From positions 1 through 21,370 of the IMG/VR virus record IMGVR_UViG_3300001097_001974: DNA of 21,370 nt; one strand, written 5' to 3'. The position numbers and the translations under genes were made by a program. The notes beneath the pieces are model-generated. The model worked only from the letters and a program-made list of their open reading frames with translations, was not told where the DNA came from and did not search any database. Origin of the DNA: a virus. Below, one piece after another: positions 14,411 to 21,370 of this stretch. Position 1 is the stretch's first letter. Each line of letters opens with the position of its first letter.

Positions 14411-14658
14411 GGCGTCCCCGTATCTCGCTGGTGCATCACTGGTGCATCACTTTAATTCAAAGTTACTCATACACACGAGGGACTATTATGGCCTAACAGG
14501 TTGAAACTTCAAAGCTATTAATGGTCAACAGGAATACTTCAAACTCAAACAAAAGGACTTAAAATCAATTTTTGGTTGATTAAAAGTCTATGTTTATCAG
14601 ATTCTTACGTGTGGTTTTCGGGGTCGGTGCATCGCTGGTGCATCGTGTAGAAATAAAT
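14411..14658. promoter_or_regulatory. Integrase upstream / att region (second copy)
   Basis: Identical to 5414-5661. GGTGCATC pairs at 14430-14438/14441-14449 and 14626-14634/14637-14645; the CAAAGTTACT motif at 14458-14467. Because this is an internal junction between E2 and E3, it should represent an attP-like arrangement on the integrase side. Confidence 0.65.
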
Positions 14659-14745
14659 GCCCGGATGGTGGAATTGGTAGACACACAAGACTTAAAATCT
14701 TGAGACTTTCGGGTCGTGCCGGTTCGATTCCGGCTCCGGGCACCA
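14659..14745 (+). tRNA. tRNA-Leu(UAA), second copy
   Basis: Identical to the copy at 5662-5748, including the encoded CCA and following T-run. Both copies look functional. A tandem array thus multiplies the dose of this tRNA. Confidence 0.97.
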
Positions 14746-14951
14746 TTTTTTAAGCCGCTCGCATGGATTTGCCAAGCGGTCGCGACACCTGCCTAGTGGT
14801 GGTACAGCCAGGAGGGTACTGGCACCCGGTCACGTTGAAGACACGCAAAAAACAGCGCCACAAAAGAAGTCGTGCCTGTTGCCGCAGATAAAACCTGGCA
14901 TGATTTTTGAAATGGTACGAGTCTTGCTTGTCATGCACATATAGTGCCAAA
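14746..14951. other. Gene-free gap between tRNA and HTH gene (E3)
   Basis: Identical to 5749-5954. No gene supported. Confidence 0.5.
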
Positions 14952-15293
14952 TCAAAAAACGTGCCAAGAAAAACCCGCCGGTAAAGGCGGGCCTGGTGCT
15001 GTTACTGGTGCGCCGGCGTGCGATTGCAGGACCGGGGTGCTATCAACCGATTCCTTTAGCGCCTCATCTCCTGAGTCGATTACCTTCTTGGCCTGGCGAT
15101 AGGTTTCACCTGACCAGCCTACGGACTTGGCCGCTATGTCGGTGGACTTCCCTTCTGTCGAGGTAGGCAAATGTTTGCCTAGGTCACGCCGAACCCCGTT
15201 ACGCCCAGCCAACGCCGCCTCAATCCGCCGCGCAATCTCCACCCGTTCACTGGGTGTAAAGTCCTTGCGGATGTTGTTCTCGGCTTGCTCCAT
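14952..15293 (-). CDS. Small ParB-like HTH protein (E3)
   Basis: 113 aa, identical to the E2 protein. Helical HTH-like segments at about 12-31 and 52-71; proline-rich tail encoded across the terminator. It is the distal gene of the E3 capsid operon, next to the tRNA junction. Confidence 0.7.
   Translation of the reverse strand: MEQAENNIRKDFTPSERVEIARRIEAALAGRNGVRRDLGKHLPTSTEGKSTDIAAKSVGWSGETYRQAKKVIDSGDEALKESVDSTPVLQSHAGAPVTAPGPPLPAGFSWHVF
14969..14991 (-). terminator. Rho-independent terminator of the capsid operon (E3)
   Basis: Same hairpin and T-run as at 5972-5994, again upstream of the stop codon of the last gene (14952-14954). Confidence 0.85.
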
Positions 15294-15304
15294 GCCTGGC
15301 GAGA

Positions 15305-15332
15305 GTTAACAGCCGCTTGTTAAGTGTTAACA
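15305..15332. promoter_or_regulatory. Repeated TGTTAAC operator candidate (E3)
   Basis: Copy of 6308-6335. Bases 15333-15536 beyond it hold no gene I can support. Confidence 0.5.
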
Positions 15333-15536
15333 GGTTTGTGTGGGCGGGAAAAAATCCGAGCGTGGCTGAGGTTGTGGTTTCCGGATCCTGAAACTCGTGG
15401 ATTCCTGATATACCCCCTGCCTATTACTTTCCGCCTGTCGATAGGGAAAACGTTATCAAGTGAGTTAGCAATAAAATAAGACTATCCCAACGGTTTTTAG
15501 GGGCGCTGGTTTGGACGTTTAACCTTCCCCCTCCCC

Positions 15537-15746
15537 CTATACAGCGCGGACTTCATACGTTGCGCCAGTGTGGCCACAGCGGGTTATAAAGCGATTGGCG
15601 CGGGCTTCCAGGTCGTCAACTTCCCGGCCATGTATGCGGGCCACCTGTTTGCCGTGGGCATGAATCACCGCGCAATAGGCTGTAGGGACTGGCTGGGCCT
15701 TCATTAGCCAGGCTTCGCTGTCTTGCTTGTAGTAGATGGGGCGCAT
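15537..15746 (-). CDS. Hypothetical 69-aa protein (E3)
   Basis: Identical to the E2 copy at 6540-6749; GGAG 9 bases before the ATG. Function unknown; position between capsid and HTH genes is its only clue. Confidence 0.55.
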   Translation of the reverse strand: MRPIYYKQDSEAWLMKAQPVPTAYCAVIHAHGKQVARIHGREVDDLEARANRFITRCGHTGATYEVRAV

Positions 15747-15783
15747 GGGGTACTGCTCCAGAAAGGTTAAAACCCCGGCGTTT

Positions 15784-15854
15784 GCCTTCCGGCCCGTACC
15801 TGTCGCCGGGTAACAGGTCAGGGTGATTGCCCGGAAGGCTCTCCACCAGGAGAG
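15784..15854 (-). ncRNA. Structured spacer after the capsid gene (E3)
   Basis: Same adjoining hairpins as at 6787-6857. Confidence 0.45.
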
Positions 15855-15865
15855 ACTGCTTTGCT

Positions 15866-16960
15866 TTAGATGCCGACGGTCACGGACAGCACAGCGCTCG
15901 GGCTGAACACTGCTAGGCCTGCGCGCAATTCCATGCGGGCGTTGATGATATTCTCTGCAAATCCAGCATCAACATAGCCAAATTCAAAGCGCGGGCTTTG
16001 CCGATCCAGCAGCGCCACTTGCGCCGGGTCGAACACCAGCACCTCACCAGCAGCCAGGCTAGAACTGGTGATAACCGGAACTCCCCAGATTGAAGGCGCG
16101 GCCCCATCAGCCCAGCCACCAGCAACGTACTGGCCATCGGTCGCACGTTCGGCGCGGATGGTTTGCCAGTCAGCGGGACTCATTACGACTACACCAGCGC
16201 TGTAGCCTTTCCCATCCAGCTCTGCGATAGCTTCACCGATTGCGTCAGGCACGTTGGTAGCGGTAGCCGTAAACGCGGTTGCTTCGGTTTTCAGGCCGCT
16301 GATTGCTCCAATGCCACCAACGCCACCGATTAGCTCGGCTTCCAGCTTGTCGAGGGCGGCGTGGCCCATCTTGTCCTGAATAAACATACCCAGGCCAGGA
16401 GCGTCAGCAAGCACCTGTTCAGACATTGGCAGCAATGCGGCGATAGTGGCAATGGTGGCGGTTTTCAGTTCAAACGCCATGGCCTGTGTGGCTTTGGTGT
16501 CGCCTTGCTTCGCTTGAACGGCTGCGGCGTTGGTGAATCCGTCAAGGCTCACGAACTCATAGCTACCAGACGTTGCAGCGAGTGCCGGTAGTACGTCCAT
16601 CAGCGATAGGCGGCGGCGTACATCATTGCCTACCACGTTACCGCGCTGCGGTTGAAGCGGATAAACGCTATTCCCGGTCGTGTTGCCAACGTCACCCACA
16701 AGCGATTTGATGCTGATATTCATCGGAACGGATGCGCTGCGGCTCTTGCGTTCGATCATCGCCTGCATGGCTGGGTCTTCTACCACTTGAGCGGATGCGG
16801 TCTTGGTGGTGGTGGTGCTATAGCCAAGAGGGGTTGAGCCCTTTTGGGCAAGGTCCAGAATTTGATGGTCCAGCTTAGTGATGTTCTCTTTCATGGCTTT
16901 CAATTCGCCGGAGGTACTGGCGGCGTGTTCTTCTACTGCTTTCAAGATTTGTTCGGACAT
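15866..16960 (-). CDS. HK97-type major capsid protein (E3)
   Basis: 364 aa, identical to the E2 protein, with N-terminal delta domain and HK97-fold body intact. Two identical capsid genes in one array mean either could supply the shell; the copies cannot be told apart by short reads. Confidence 0.93.
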   Translation of the reverse strand: MSEQILKAVEEHAASTSGELKAMKENITKLDHQILDLAQKGSTPLGYSTTTTKTASAQVVEDPAMQAMIERKSRSASVPMNISIKSLVGDVGNTTGNSVYPLQPQRGNVVGNDVRRRLSLMDVLPALAATSGSYEFVSLDGFTNAAAVQAKQGDTKATQAMAFELKTATIATIAALLPMSEQVLADAPGLGMFIQDKMGHAALDKLEAELIGGVGGIGAISGLKTEATAFTATATNVPDAIGEAIAELDGKGYSAGVVVMSPADWQTIRAERATDGQYVAGGWADGAAPSIWGVPVITSSSLAAGEVLVFDPAQVALLDRQSPRFEFGYVDAGFAENIINARMELRAGLAVFSPSAVLSVTVGI

Positions 16961-16962
16961 GA

Positions 16963-17625
16963 TTATTTACCTGTGCGGATGATGTTGGTTGCCGCTTTCA
17001 GTGCGGCGATTATGGCCTGCTCGTTTTCTTCATCCGCTTGCACATCGTCACAATGCGTCAGAACGGGAAAACCAACCGAAGTGAGCCGCTTCGCTTGGCG
17101 TCGGGAAAGCCCCAGGGCGTCACGCACCAGGGTTTCAAATTCTCGGGCGTTGGTGCAGTCAGCGAAGCTCTTAACCTCGCTGATTAAGGCGCGGGGATTA
17201 GCCGGTACGGATACCAAGCTGATCTCCAGCAGATCCACTTTTGTAAAATGCCGCACTCCGTCCTGTTCGTAGCTGTCGCCAGGCTGCGAGGTAAACCCAA
17301 TGCTCAGGGAAAGCCCGCCGGACTTCAGCAGCGCGTAAGCGTCAGCGCCTTTGGTTATGGCCAATTCTACTTTGCCGGTTCCGGTCAGTCCTTCGGCGGT
17401 TTCTTTCAGTTCCAGCCAGGAGCCAACCGGCTCGTTATGGTCGTGTTGCCACAGCAGGGGCGGAAGGTTGCCGTTCTTCTCGTAAGCTGCCAGCGACTCT
17501 ACAAACGCGCCGGGTAAGATCACATCGCCAGTACGGTCAGGCTCACCAAACGCCCAGGCCAGGGCGGTGAACTCCCCGGCGGCATTGGTTGCCCGCTTTA
17601 GGTGTAGCTCTTGGGAAAACTTCAT
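16963..17625 (-). CDS. HK97-type prohead protease, S78 family (E3)
   Basis: 220 aa, identical to the E2 protease, with His (61/63), Ser108 and Glu134 present. Starts inside the stop of the 119-aa gene (ATGA) and ends 2 bp before the capsid gene. Confidence 0.93.
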   Translation of the reverse strand: MKFSQELHLKRATNAAGEFTALAWAFGEPDRTGDVILPGAFVESLAAYEKNGNLPPLLWQHDHNEPVGSWLELKETAEGLTGTGKVELAITKGADAYALLKSGGLSLSIGFTSQPGDSYEQDGVRHFTKVDLLEISLVSVPANPRALISEVKSFADCTNAREFETLVRDALGLSRRQAKRLTSVGFPVLTHCDDVQADEENEQAIIAALKAATNIIRTGK

Positions 17626-17981
17626 CCTTCGGCTTCCTGTTTGGCCAGTTCGCGGATTTTCTCGGTCACGGCATCTGCATCGGATCGAAGCTCTTTAGAC
17701 AGGTACGGCCATAGGTGTTCGGGAACATGGGCGGCAACGATGGTGGCAAGCCTCATTTGTTCGTCTACTTCAGCCCGCTGGTTGCGGTCGTCTTGCTCTT
17801 TGGCTTCGGCGTTGTGTTCTTCCAGCTTAGCCAGGCCCACCAGCAGGCCCATGGCCAGAACATCACCGGCATCAGCAGCGGCCCGCAGTTCGCGCAAGTA
17901 ATCGCGCTGTGTTTGTTTACTGGGTAGCAGGTTTCGCTTTCCGGTTCTGCCTACGTTCAATGATTCGTTCATGGGTGCCAC
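17622..17981 (-). CDS. Hypothetical 119-aa first gene of the capsid operon (E3)
   Basis: Identical to the E2 copy. GTG (17981) or ATG (17972) start. Charged helical protein without a recognised domain. Confidence 0.75.
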   Translation of the reverse strand: MAPMNESLNVGRTGKRNLLPSKQTQRDYLRELRAAADAGDVLAMGLLVGLAKLEEHNAEAKEQDDRNQRAEVDEQMRLATIVAAHVPEHLWPYLSKELRSDADAVTEKIRELAKQEAEG

Positions 17982-18014
17982 GCTTGGGTAGGGTTAGGAT
18001 CAGTTCAATAGTGT

Positions 18015-18028
18015 TATGTTATAACATA
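18015..18028. promoter_or_regulatory. Perfect 14-bp palindrome upstream of the capsid operon (E3)
   Basis: TATGTTATAACATA, copy of 9018-9031, with the same TTGATA on the minus strand. Confidence 0.6.
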
Positions 18029-18082
18029 TCAACTCTAGTTACCAGTCGATTACCGGCGTTCTCGAAATAACACAACGTGCCG

Positions 18083-18150
18083 GGGTGCCTGGGTGCCTGG
18101 GCTATGCTTTCGGGGTTTCGTCTACTGAGTGAGGACTGCTAAAAGTGTGC
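18083..18150. promoter_or_regulatory. Tandem GGGTGCCT and conserved block (E3)
   Basis: Copy of 9086-9153, including TTCGTCTACTGAGTG at 18117-18131. Confidence 0.45.
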
Positions 18151-18187
18151 GCTACTAATTCTTAGCCGGTCTGCGGGGTCAGTGCTT

Positions 18188-18311
18188 TGGCGGTGTTATC
18201 CGCCAGCCTGAATAAGTTGAATTAGTTGTATGCGCGTACGATATGAAAAGTATAAGAACACCCTATATATATTCTTCACTTCGTACGCGTATACAACTTT
18301 TACAACTAATT
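18188..18311. other. Presumptive replication origin, inverted-repeat type (E3)
   Basis: Copy of the E2 origin: 17-bp arms at 18225-18241 and 18281-18297 around an AT-rich core, hairpin at 18188-18205. Confidence 0.6.
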
Positions 18312-20865
18312 AAGAGGCGGCCTCCTGAATCGCACGATACCGTTCTGCTCTTTGGGATTTAATGCGCTCACTGTGCGCCTTGAACTGCTCAAATACTTTC
18401 GGGTTGGAAGCATAAACACCATCGGAGCGCCGGCCCCGTTTGCCCGCTATAGGTGGTGGTGTTATATCCGCAATCCATCCCAGTTCGACCAGGTAATCAA
18501 TGGCGTTTTCTGTTTGCCGGTTGTCGCTTCCTTGCCAGTAGGTGGCGTTCCTTGTCAGGTCACCACGCTTAAATGTCTTCCACGACTTGCTCAGGATCGC
18601 TTCAGCAGCCGCAACAACCAGCCCTTGAACATCTCCCGCCTGCTCATCAAGTATGCGGTAGACTGACTCAGAATGCCGGTACATGACACGCATGAACTTA
18701 ATGGCCATCGTCATTGTCTCTTTGCTTACGTCACCCCCTGGCTGTCGCTCGTCGGCTGCGGCGTGAATGCAATGCAAAGCAAAGGCGGCTCGTCCCAACA
18801 TGCCAGGGAACTTGTTTAGGTGTTCTGCGAACCTTTGGGCTGCCGTTCTGGTTGCCAGCTTCCGTATGTTGTTGTGGTAGTCCTGCATCATCAGCTTGGC
18901 CGGAGTAGAAAGCCTTGCAGAGACCTGCTCTTTCCCTGTCCAGTTATGGATGCGCTCAATTAATAGGTTGTTGTTCATCTGAGTGAATGGTGATTCCTTC
19001 GCCATGTAATTCACATCGCCGGCCGGTTGCAGGCAGTACATCAAAAACCGTTGATAGAGTCCGTCAGATCCCCCGCCCTTTTGCTTGAACAAATAGGCCA
19101 GTTTTTCAGGCTGGATGCCTGCCAAAATGCCCACGCTGAAATTGTCGATAACAATCGGCTGAGGCTTGCCGGCGCGGTTTATAGTCACGTAACCGCCATC
19201 ATAAGATCGCAGATAAACGCCACGGTCTTTCCCGCCATCTTTTCCGCTGTATGCATCCATCCTGCCAATGAACTCGGTTATTTCGTGGTGGTACATATTC
19301 ACGCCTTCGGGGTTGTCTTGCAGTAACAAGCCCAGCGCCTCGGTGGTGGTGTCCAGGGCATGGCGCTGTTTCCATGGCGGCTTTGGTGGTGGGTCTTGCT
19401 TGTCGCCCTTGGCGTTCTGGCAGGCTTTAATCCACTTAGACAGGGCTGCGTTTGACTCGTCAAGTAATGCTTTGTCGATATGTTCGGCCCCTTGTTTGGA
19501 GTCGTTCAATATCGGGCTTTTCGCAGTACCTGAGTCACCAACTAGGCCGCCCCATTGATAGGCCGGCACCTTGAATGGCCCCAGATCCAGCCTTGCCCGA
19601 TGGTCTACAGTATTGGCCGCCGTCATAAAAAGGCAAAAACCATAAGCGCCGGCATCAAAACCGGATTGTTCCGACTTCTCGGCTGCAAGTGTCCTGAATT
19701 GCTCCGGTAATATCTCCATTGGAAAAGAAGGTACAACGTGTTCAGCGAATAGGTCGGCAGGCTCCGGCCAAAGGCTGCTCTCGCGTTCGCTGTCGGCGCT
19801 TGCGGTAAGCCTTGCCAGTTGGTCGGCGGTGAATCGTGACTGTTCTGGCGGGCCTCCTTTCATGCCGTTTTCACGTGCAAAATGAATAAGCGTTCCAATG
19901 GTTCGCCCTTCGCTGCGCTGTATTGAGTCCCATGTTTTTTGAAACTTGGCGTCTTTGTGCTTCGGTGCCTGGGCGCTCCAGTGGTATGCGTCAGCATGGC
20001 CGGCATCGCCTAATTCATGCTTTACAGCCGATACGATGTTAAACCAGTGGTGGTACCCCTCATCATTGTTCGGAATCCACTTGAGCAAGTCCGGCACCTT
20101 ATGGCCATCCTCCCCCCGGTGTGGCGCTGTTCCCGTCTCGGGCTTGGCTTTGGGCTTAGGCACCAAACAATGACGCTGTGCAATCTCATCAAAGGCCCGC
20201 AAAATAGCATCTATGTCGTCTGCGGTAAGCTCCACCAGATCGGAGGGGCATACTTCCGACAATGTTTTGCTGTTGTCACCGTTAATATCATTCCATTGAT
20301 ACGGCTGGCCGGTGTCTGGGTGGATCTGGTAGGCAACGAATTGTTGCCCTTTGCCCAGAATCTCAATCTGATTTTTCACCTCGCGGCGGGTGTCAACTTT
20401 GCCATCTTCCGCAATCGGGTAGACTTCAGGCGATAGCTGTTTACTTTGTGGCGCTCTCGTTTTGTACGGAATCAGAAATTTAGGCGCGTTACCTACTCTT
20501 ATCAGCTTTTCGCCGGTACGCTTTGCCAGCAGTGGCCGGATGAAATCCAGCAGGTCAGCGGCCAGCGCCGGATGTGGCGTATCAACGTCAAGCCCCTGAA
20601 TACTCCATTCATCGGGCGCGGGCATTCCGCAAATAATGCCGATACCAGTACCAGCCCGCCATTCAGCAGCGCGGCGCGGGTTGTTTGTCCAGTCCATAGC
20701 ATCAGCGCCAGCGGGGTATTTCTTTTTAGGCGCAAGGAAACAACAAGGGTAATTGTTTAGCAGCTTATTGGCTGATTTCTGATCAATAATGCTATACTGA
20801 GATTGCCCGCTTTGGAATGTGTCCCCTTGCTGCCCGGCGGGGGACGTTCTTTGTAGATCATCCAT
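18310..20865 (-). CDS. Prim-pol/helicase replication protein, type B helicase half (E3)
   Basis: 851 aa from the ATG at 20865; GGGGAGG lies 7 bases upstream, and the in-frame codon at 20871 is TTG here where E1 and E2 have GTG, supporting the ATG. Identical to the E2 protein from the C-terminus up to base 20493; beyond that it differs at scattered positions (LLNNYPC, RRAAEW, WSIQGL), and the first 25 residues are largely different and two shorter. The GLDVDT motif and DUF3987-like ATPase half are intact. This is presumably the donor of the type B helicase half now seen in E2. Confidence 0.88.
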   Translation of the reverse strand: MDDLQRTSPAGQQGDTFQSGQSQYSIIDQKSANKLLNNYPCCFLAPKKKYPAGADAMDWTNNPRRAAEWRAGTGIGIICGMPAPDEWSIQGLDVDTPHPALAADLLDFIRPLLAKRTGEKLIRVGNAPKFLIPYKTRAPQSKQLSPEVYPIAEDGKVDTRREVKNQIEILGKGQQFVAYQIHPDTGQPYQWNDINGDNSKTLSEVCPSDLVELTADDIDAILRAFDEIAQRHCLVPKPKAKPETGTAPHRGEDGHKVPDLLKWIPNNDEGYHHWFNIVSAVKHELGDAGHADAYHWSAQAPKHKDAKFQKTWDSIQRSEGRTIGTLIHFARENGMKGGPPEQSRFTADQLARLTASADSERESSLWPEPADLFAEHVVPSFPMEILPEQFRTLAAEKSEQSGFDAGAYGFCLFMTAANTVDHRARLDLGPFKVPAYQWGGLVGDSGTAKSPILNDSKQGAEHIDKALLDESNAALSKWIKACQNAKGDKQDPPPKPPWKQRHALDTTTEALGLLLQDNPEGVNMYHHEITEFIGRMDAYSGKDGGKDRGVYLRSYDGGYVTINRAGKPQPIVIDNFSVGILAGIQPEKLAYLFKQKGGGSDGLYQRFLMYCLQPAGDVNYMAKESPFTQMNNNLLIERIHNWTGKEQVSARLSTPAKLMMQDYHNNIRKLATRTAAQRFAEHLNKFPGMLGRAAFALHCIHAAADERQPGGDVSKETMTMAIKFMRVMYRHSESVYRILDEQAGDVQGLVVAAAEAILSKSWKTFKRGDLTRNATYWQGSDNRQTENAIDYLVELGWIADITPPPIAGKRGRRSDGVYASNPKVFEQFKAHSERIKSQRAERYRAIQEAAS

Positions 20866-20867
20866 AA

Positions 20868-21149
20868 TCAAGCCTCCCCGTCTTTGGTCAGCCGCACGAT
20901 AATAGCGCCGCTTTTGTTCTTATCGTGTTTGGCTATGCCCTGCTTGCACAGGCGATCAATACCATGCCGAACGTCAGCGGGTGTGAACTCTTGCGCCTTG
21001 CCAAGCGCCAAAAGCGCGGTGCGTGTTTTCGGGCCGTTGGTCAGCTTTTCTGTTATGAGTTGTTCTAGTGCATAGGCTCCGCCATTTCTTTGGCGGCGGC
21101 GCAATTTCTCGTAGTCTGGAATTTCAGGGCGAAACATTAAGAAGCTCAT
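20868..21149 (-). CDS. Small winged-helix-like protein, diverged allele (E3)
   Basis: 93 aa, ATG at 21149 in ATGA overlap with the upstream partial gene. Close to the E1/E2 protein but with changes such as MSFLMF for MSFSIF, RQRNGGAYALEQ for RQKNGAIYALDQ, and TNGPKTRTALLAL for TRGPKTRASLVAL. Conservation of the TPADVRHGIDRLCKQG segment across alleles supports a real DNA-binding protein and fixes the short start. Confidence 0.78.
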   Translation of the reverse strand: MSFLMFRPEIPDYEKLRRRQRNGGAYALEQLITEKLTNGPKTRTALLALGKAQEFTPADVRHGIDRLCKQGIAKHDKNKSGAIIVRLTKDGEA

Positions 21150-21370
21150 TTCACGCCCCCCCGCTCTTCAGCCTTCCGTTCCATGGCTTCAATGACAAGG
21201 CGCATTTTTGGGTTTTTAAGCAGTCCACCATGGAACCGGAACAGATCCGTTACAGCCACGCACCGGCACCCGCTGATCTCCTGAACTGTCAGGGAACCGT
21301 TGCTTATGGCGTCGGTAATGATGTGTGCAGGTACGCCAACAACGTCAGCGGCGCGACTGAGGGCTACGTA
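21146..21370 (-). CDS. Excisionase-like HTH gene, 5' end outside window (E3)
   Basis: At least 74 codons, open to the window edge; stop TGA at 21146-21148 overlaps the next start as ATGA. The visible protein begins YVALSRAADVVGVPAHIITD and continues with ...GCRCVAVTDLFRF, which reads like a MerR/excisionase winged HTH (helix pair, then a wing and the 'V-DL-RF' ending), followed by a basic helical tail ending ERKAEERGGVK. It occupies the position of the AlpA-like gene in E1 and E2 but is unrelated in sequence. A regulator exchange is inferred. Family assignment is tentative because the start is missing. Confidence 0.6.
   Translation of the reverse strand, partial: YVALSRAADVVGVPAHIITDAISNGSLTVQEISGCRCVAVTDLFRFHGGLLKNPKMRLVIEAMERKAEERGGVK

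Larger units (their letters stand above)
5749..14745. mobile_element. Satellite element E2, complete, 8997 bp
   Basis: One full period of the array, drawn from the end of the first tRNA-Leu to the end of the second. The exact att crossover cannot be read from this window; it may lie anywhere in the tRNA region. Contents on the minus strand from the right: integrase, 209-aa protein, AlpA-like, winged-helix-like, prim-pol/helicase, origin, 119-aa protein, prohead protease, major capsid protein, 69-aa protein, HTH protein, terminator. There is no portal, terminase or tail gene. Size and content fit a helper-dependent, partly capsid-encoding phage satellite of the PICI/cf-PICI kind. Confidence 0.85.
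11384..20493. repeat. Direct repeat, right copy
   Basis: Right copy of the 9110-bp repeat. It begins inside the E2 primase gene and ends inside the E3 primase gene. Perfect identity over such length means very recent duplication, ongoing gene conversion, or an assembler passing a circular or repeated unit twice. Confidence 0.95.
14746..21370. mobile_element. Satellite element E3, partial (capsid-side half)
   Basis: The capsid operon, origin and primase C-terminal half match E2 exactly. From 20494 rightwards the sequence diverges: the primase N-terminus changes, the small protein is a diverged allele, and the next gene is not the AlpA gene of E1 and E2. The integrase end lies beyond the window. 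E3 is therefore a distinct lineage, not simply a third copy. Confidence 0.8.

Overview
The window (about 53-55% G+C by eye, bacterial, probably a gammaproteobacterium; the genus cannot be assigned) lies inside a head-to-tail array of at least three related integrative phage satellites, called E1, E2 and E3 here. No ordinary host gene is visible. Every protein gene is on the minus strand. The only plus-strand genes are two identical tRNA-Leu(UAA) genes, one at each element junction.

E1 (1 to about 5748, left part missing) holds, read on the minus strand from the tRNA: a tyrosine integrase, an unknown 209-aa protein, an AlpA-type regulator, a small winged-helix-like protein, a prim-pol/helicase replication protein, and an iteron-rich presumptive origin. 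E2 (about 5749-14745, 8997 bp, complete) has the same integrase-to-primase operon plus a capsid operon (119-aa protein, HK97-type prohead protease, HK97-type major capsid protein, 69-aa protein, small HTH protein). E3 (about 14746 to the end, right part missing) repeats the capsid operon and primase but then diverges: its small protein is a diverged allele and its AlpA position is taken by a different, incomplete excisionase-like gene. I see no portal, terminase, tail or lysis gene, so the element would need a helper phage. That fits phage satellites of the PICI, cf-PICI or VEIME kind, with an unusually reduced capsid set.

The array carries a recombination record. Bases 2387-11496 reappear at 11384-20493 (offset 8997, no difference that I can find). 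To the left, E1 departs from E2 within the primase gene; to the right, E3 departs from E2 within the same gene. E2 therefore looks like the product of unequal crossing-over between the E1 and E3 primase genes inside a 113-bp identical stretch (11384-11496). The assembly could also have walked twice round a circular form, so this needs long reads. E1 and E2/E3 primases share the prim-pol and PriCT-like N-terminal half but carry unrelated helicase halves, and each helicase type is followed by its own kind of origin: iterons in E1, a large AT-cored inverted repeat in E2 and E3. This suggests helicase and origin are exchanged as one cassette.

Proposed working scheme, by inference: integrase with AlpA controls integration and excision at tRNA-Leu; prim-pol/helicase fires the adjacent origin; the capsid protein and protease build a satellite-specific shell; the helper supplies terminase, portal, tail and lysis. 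Palindromes upstream of the AlpA gene, the capsid operon and the HTH gene are candidate control points.
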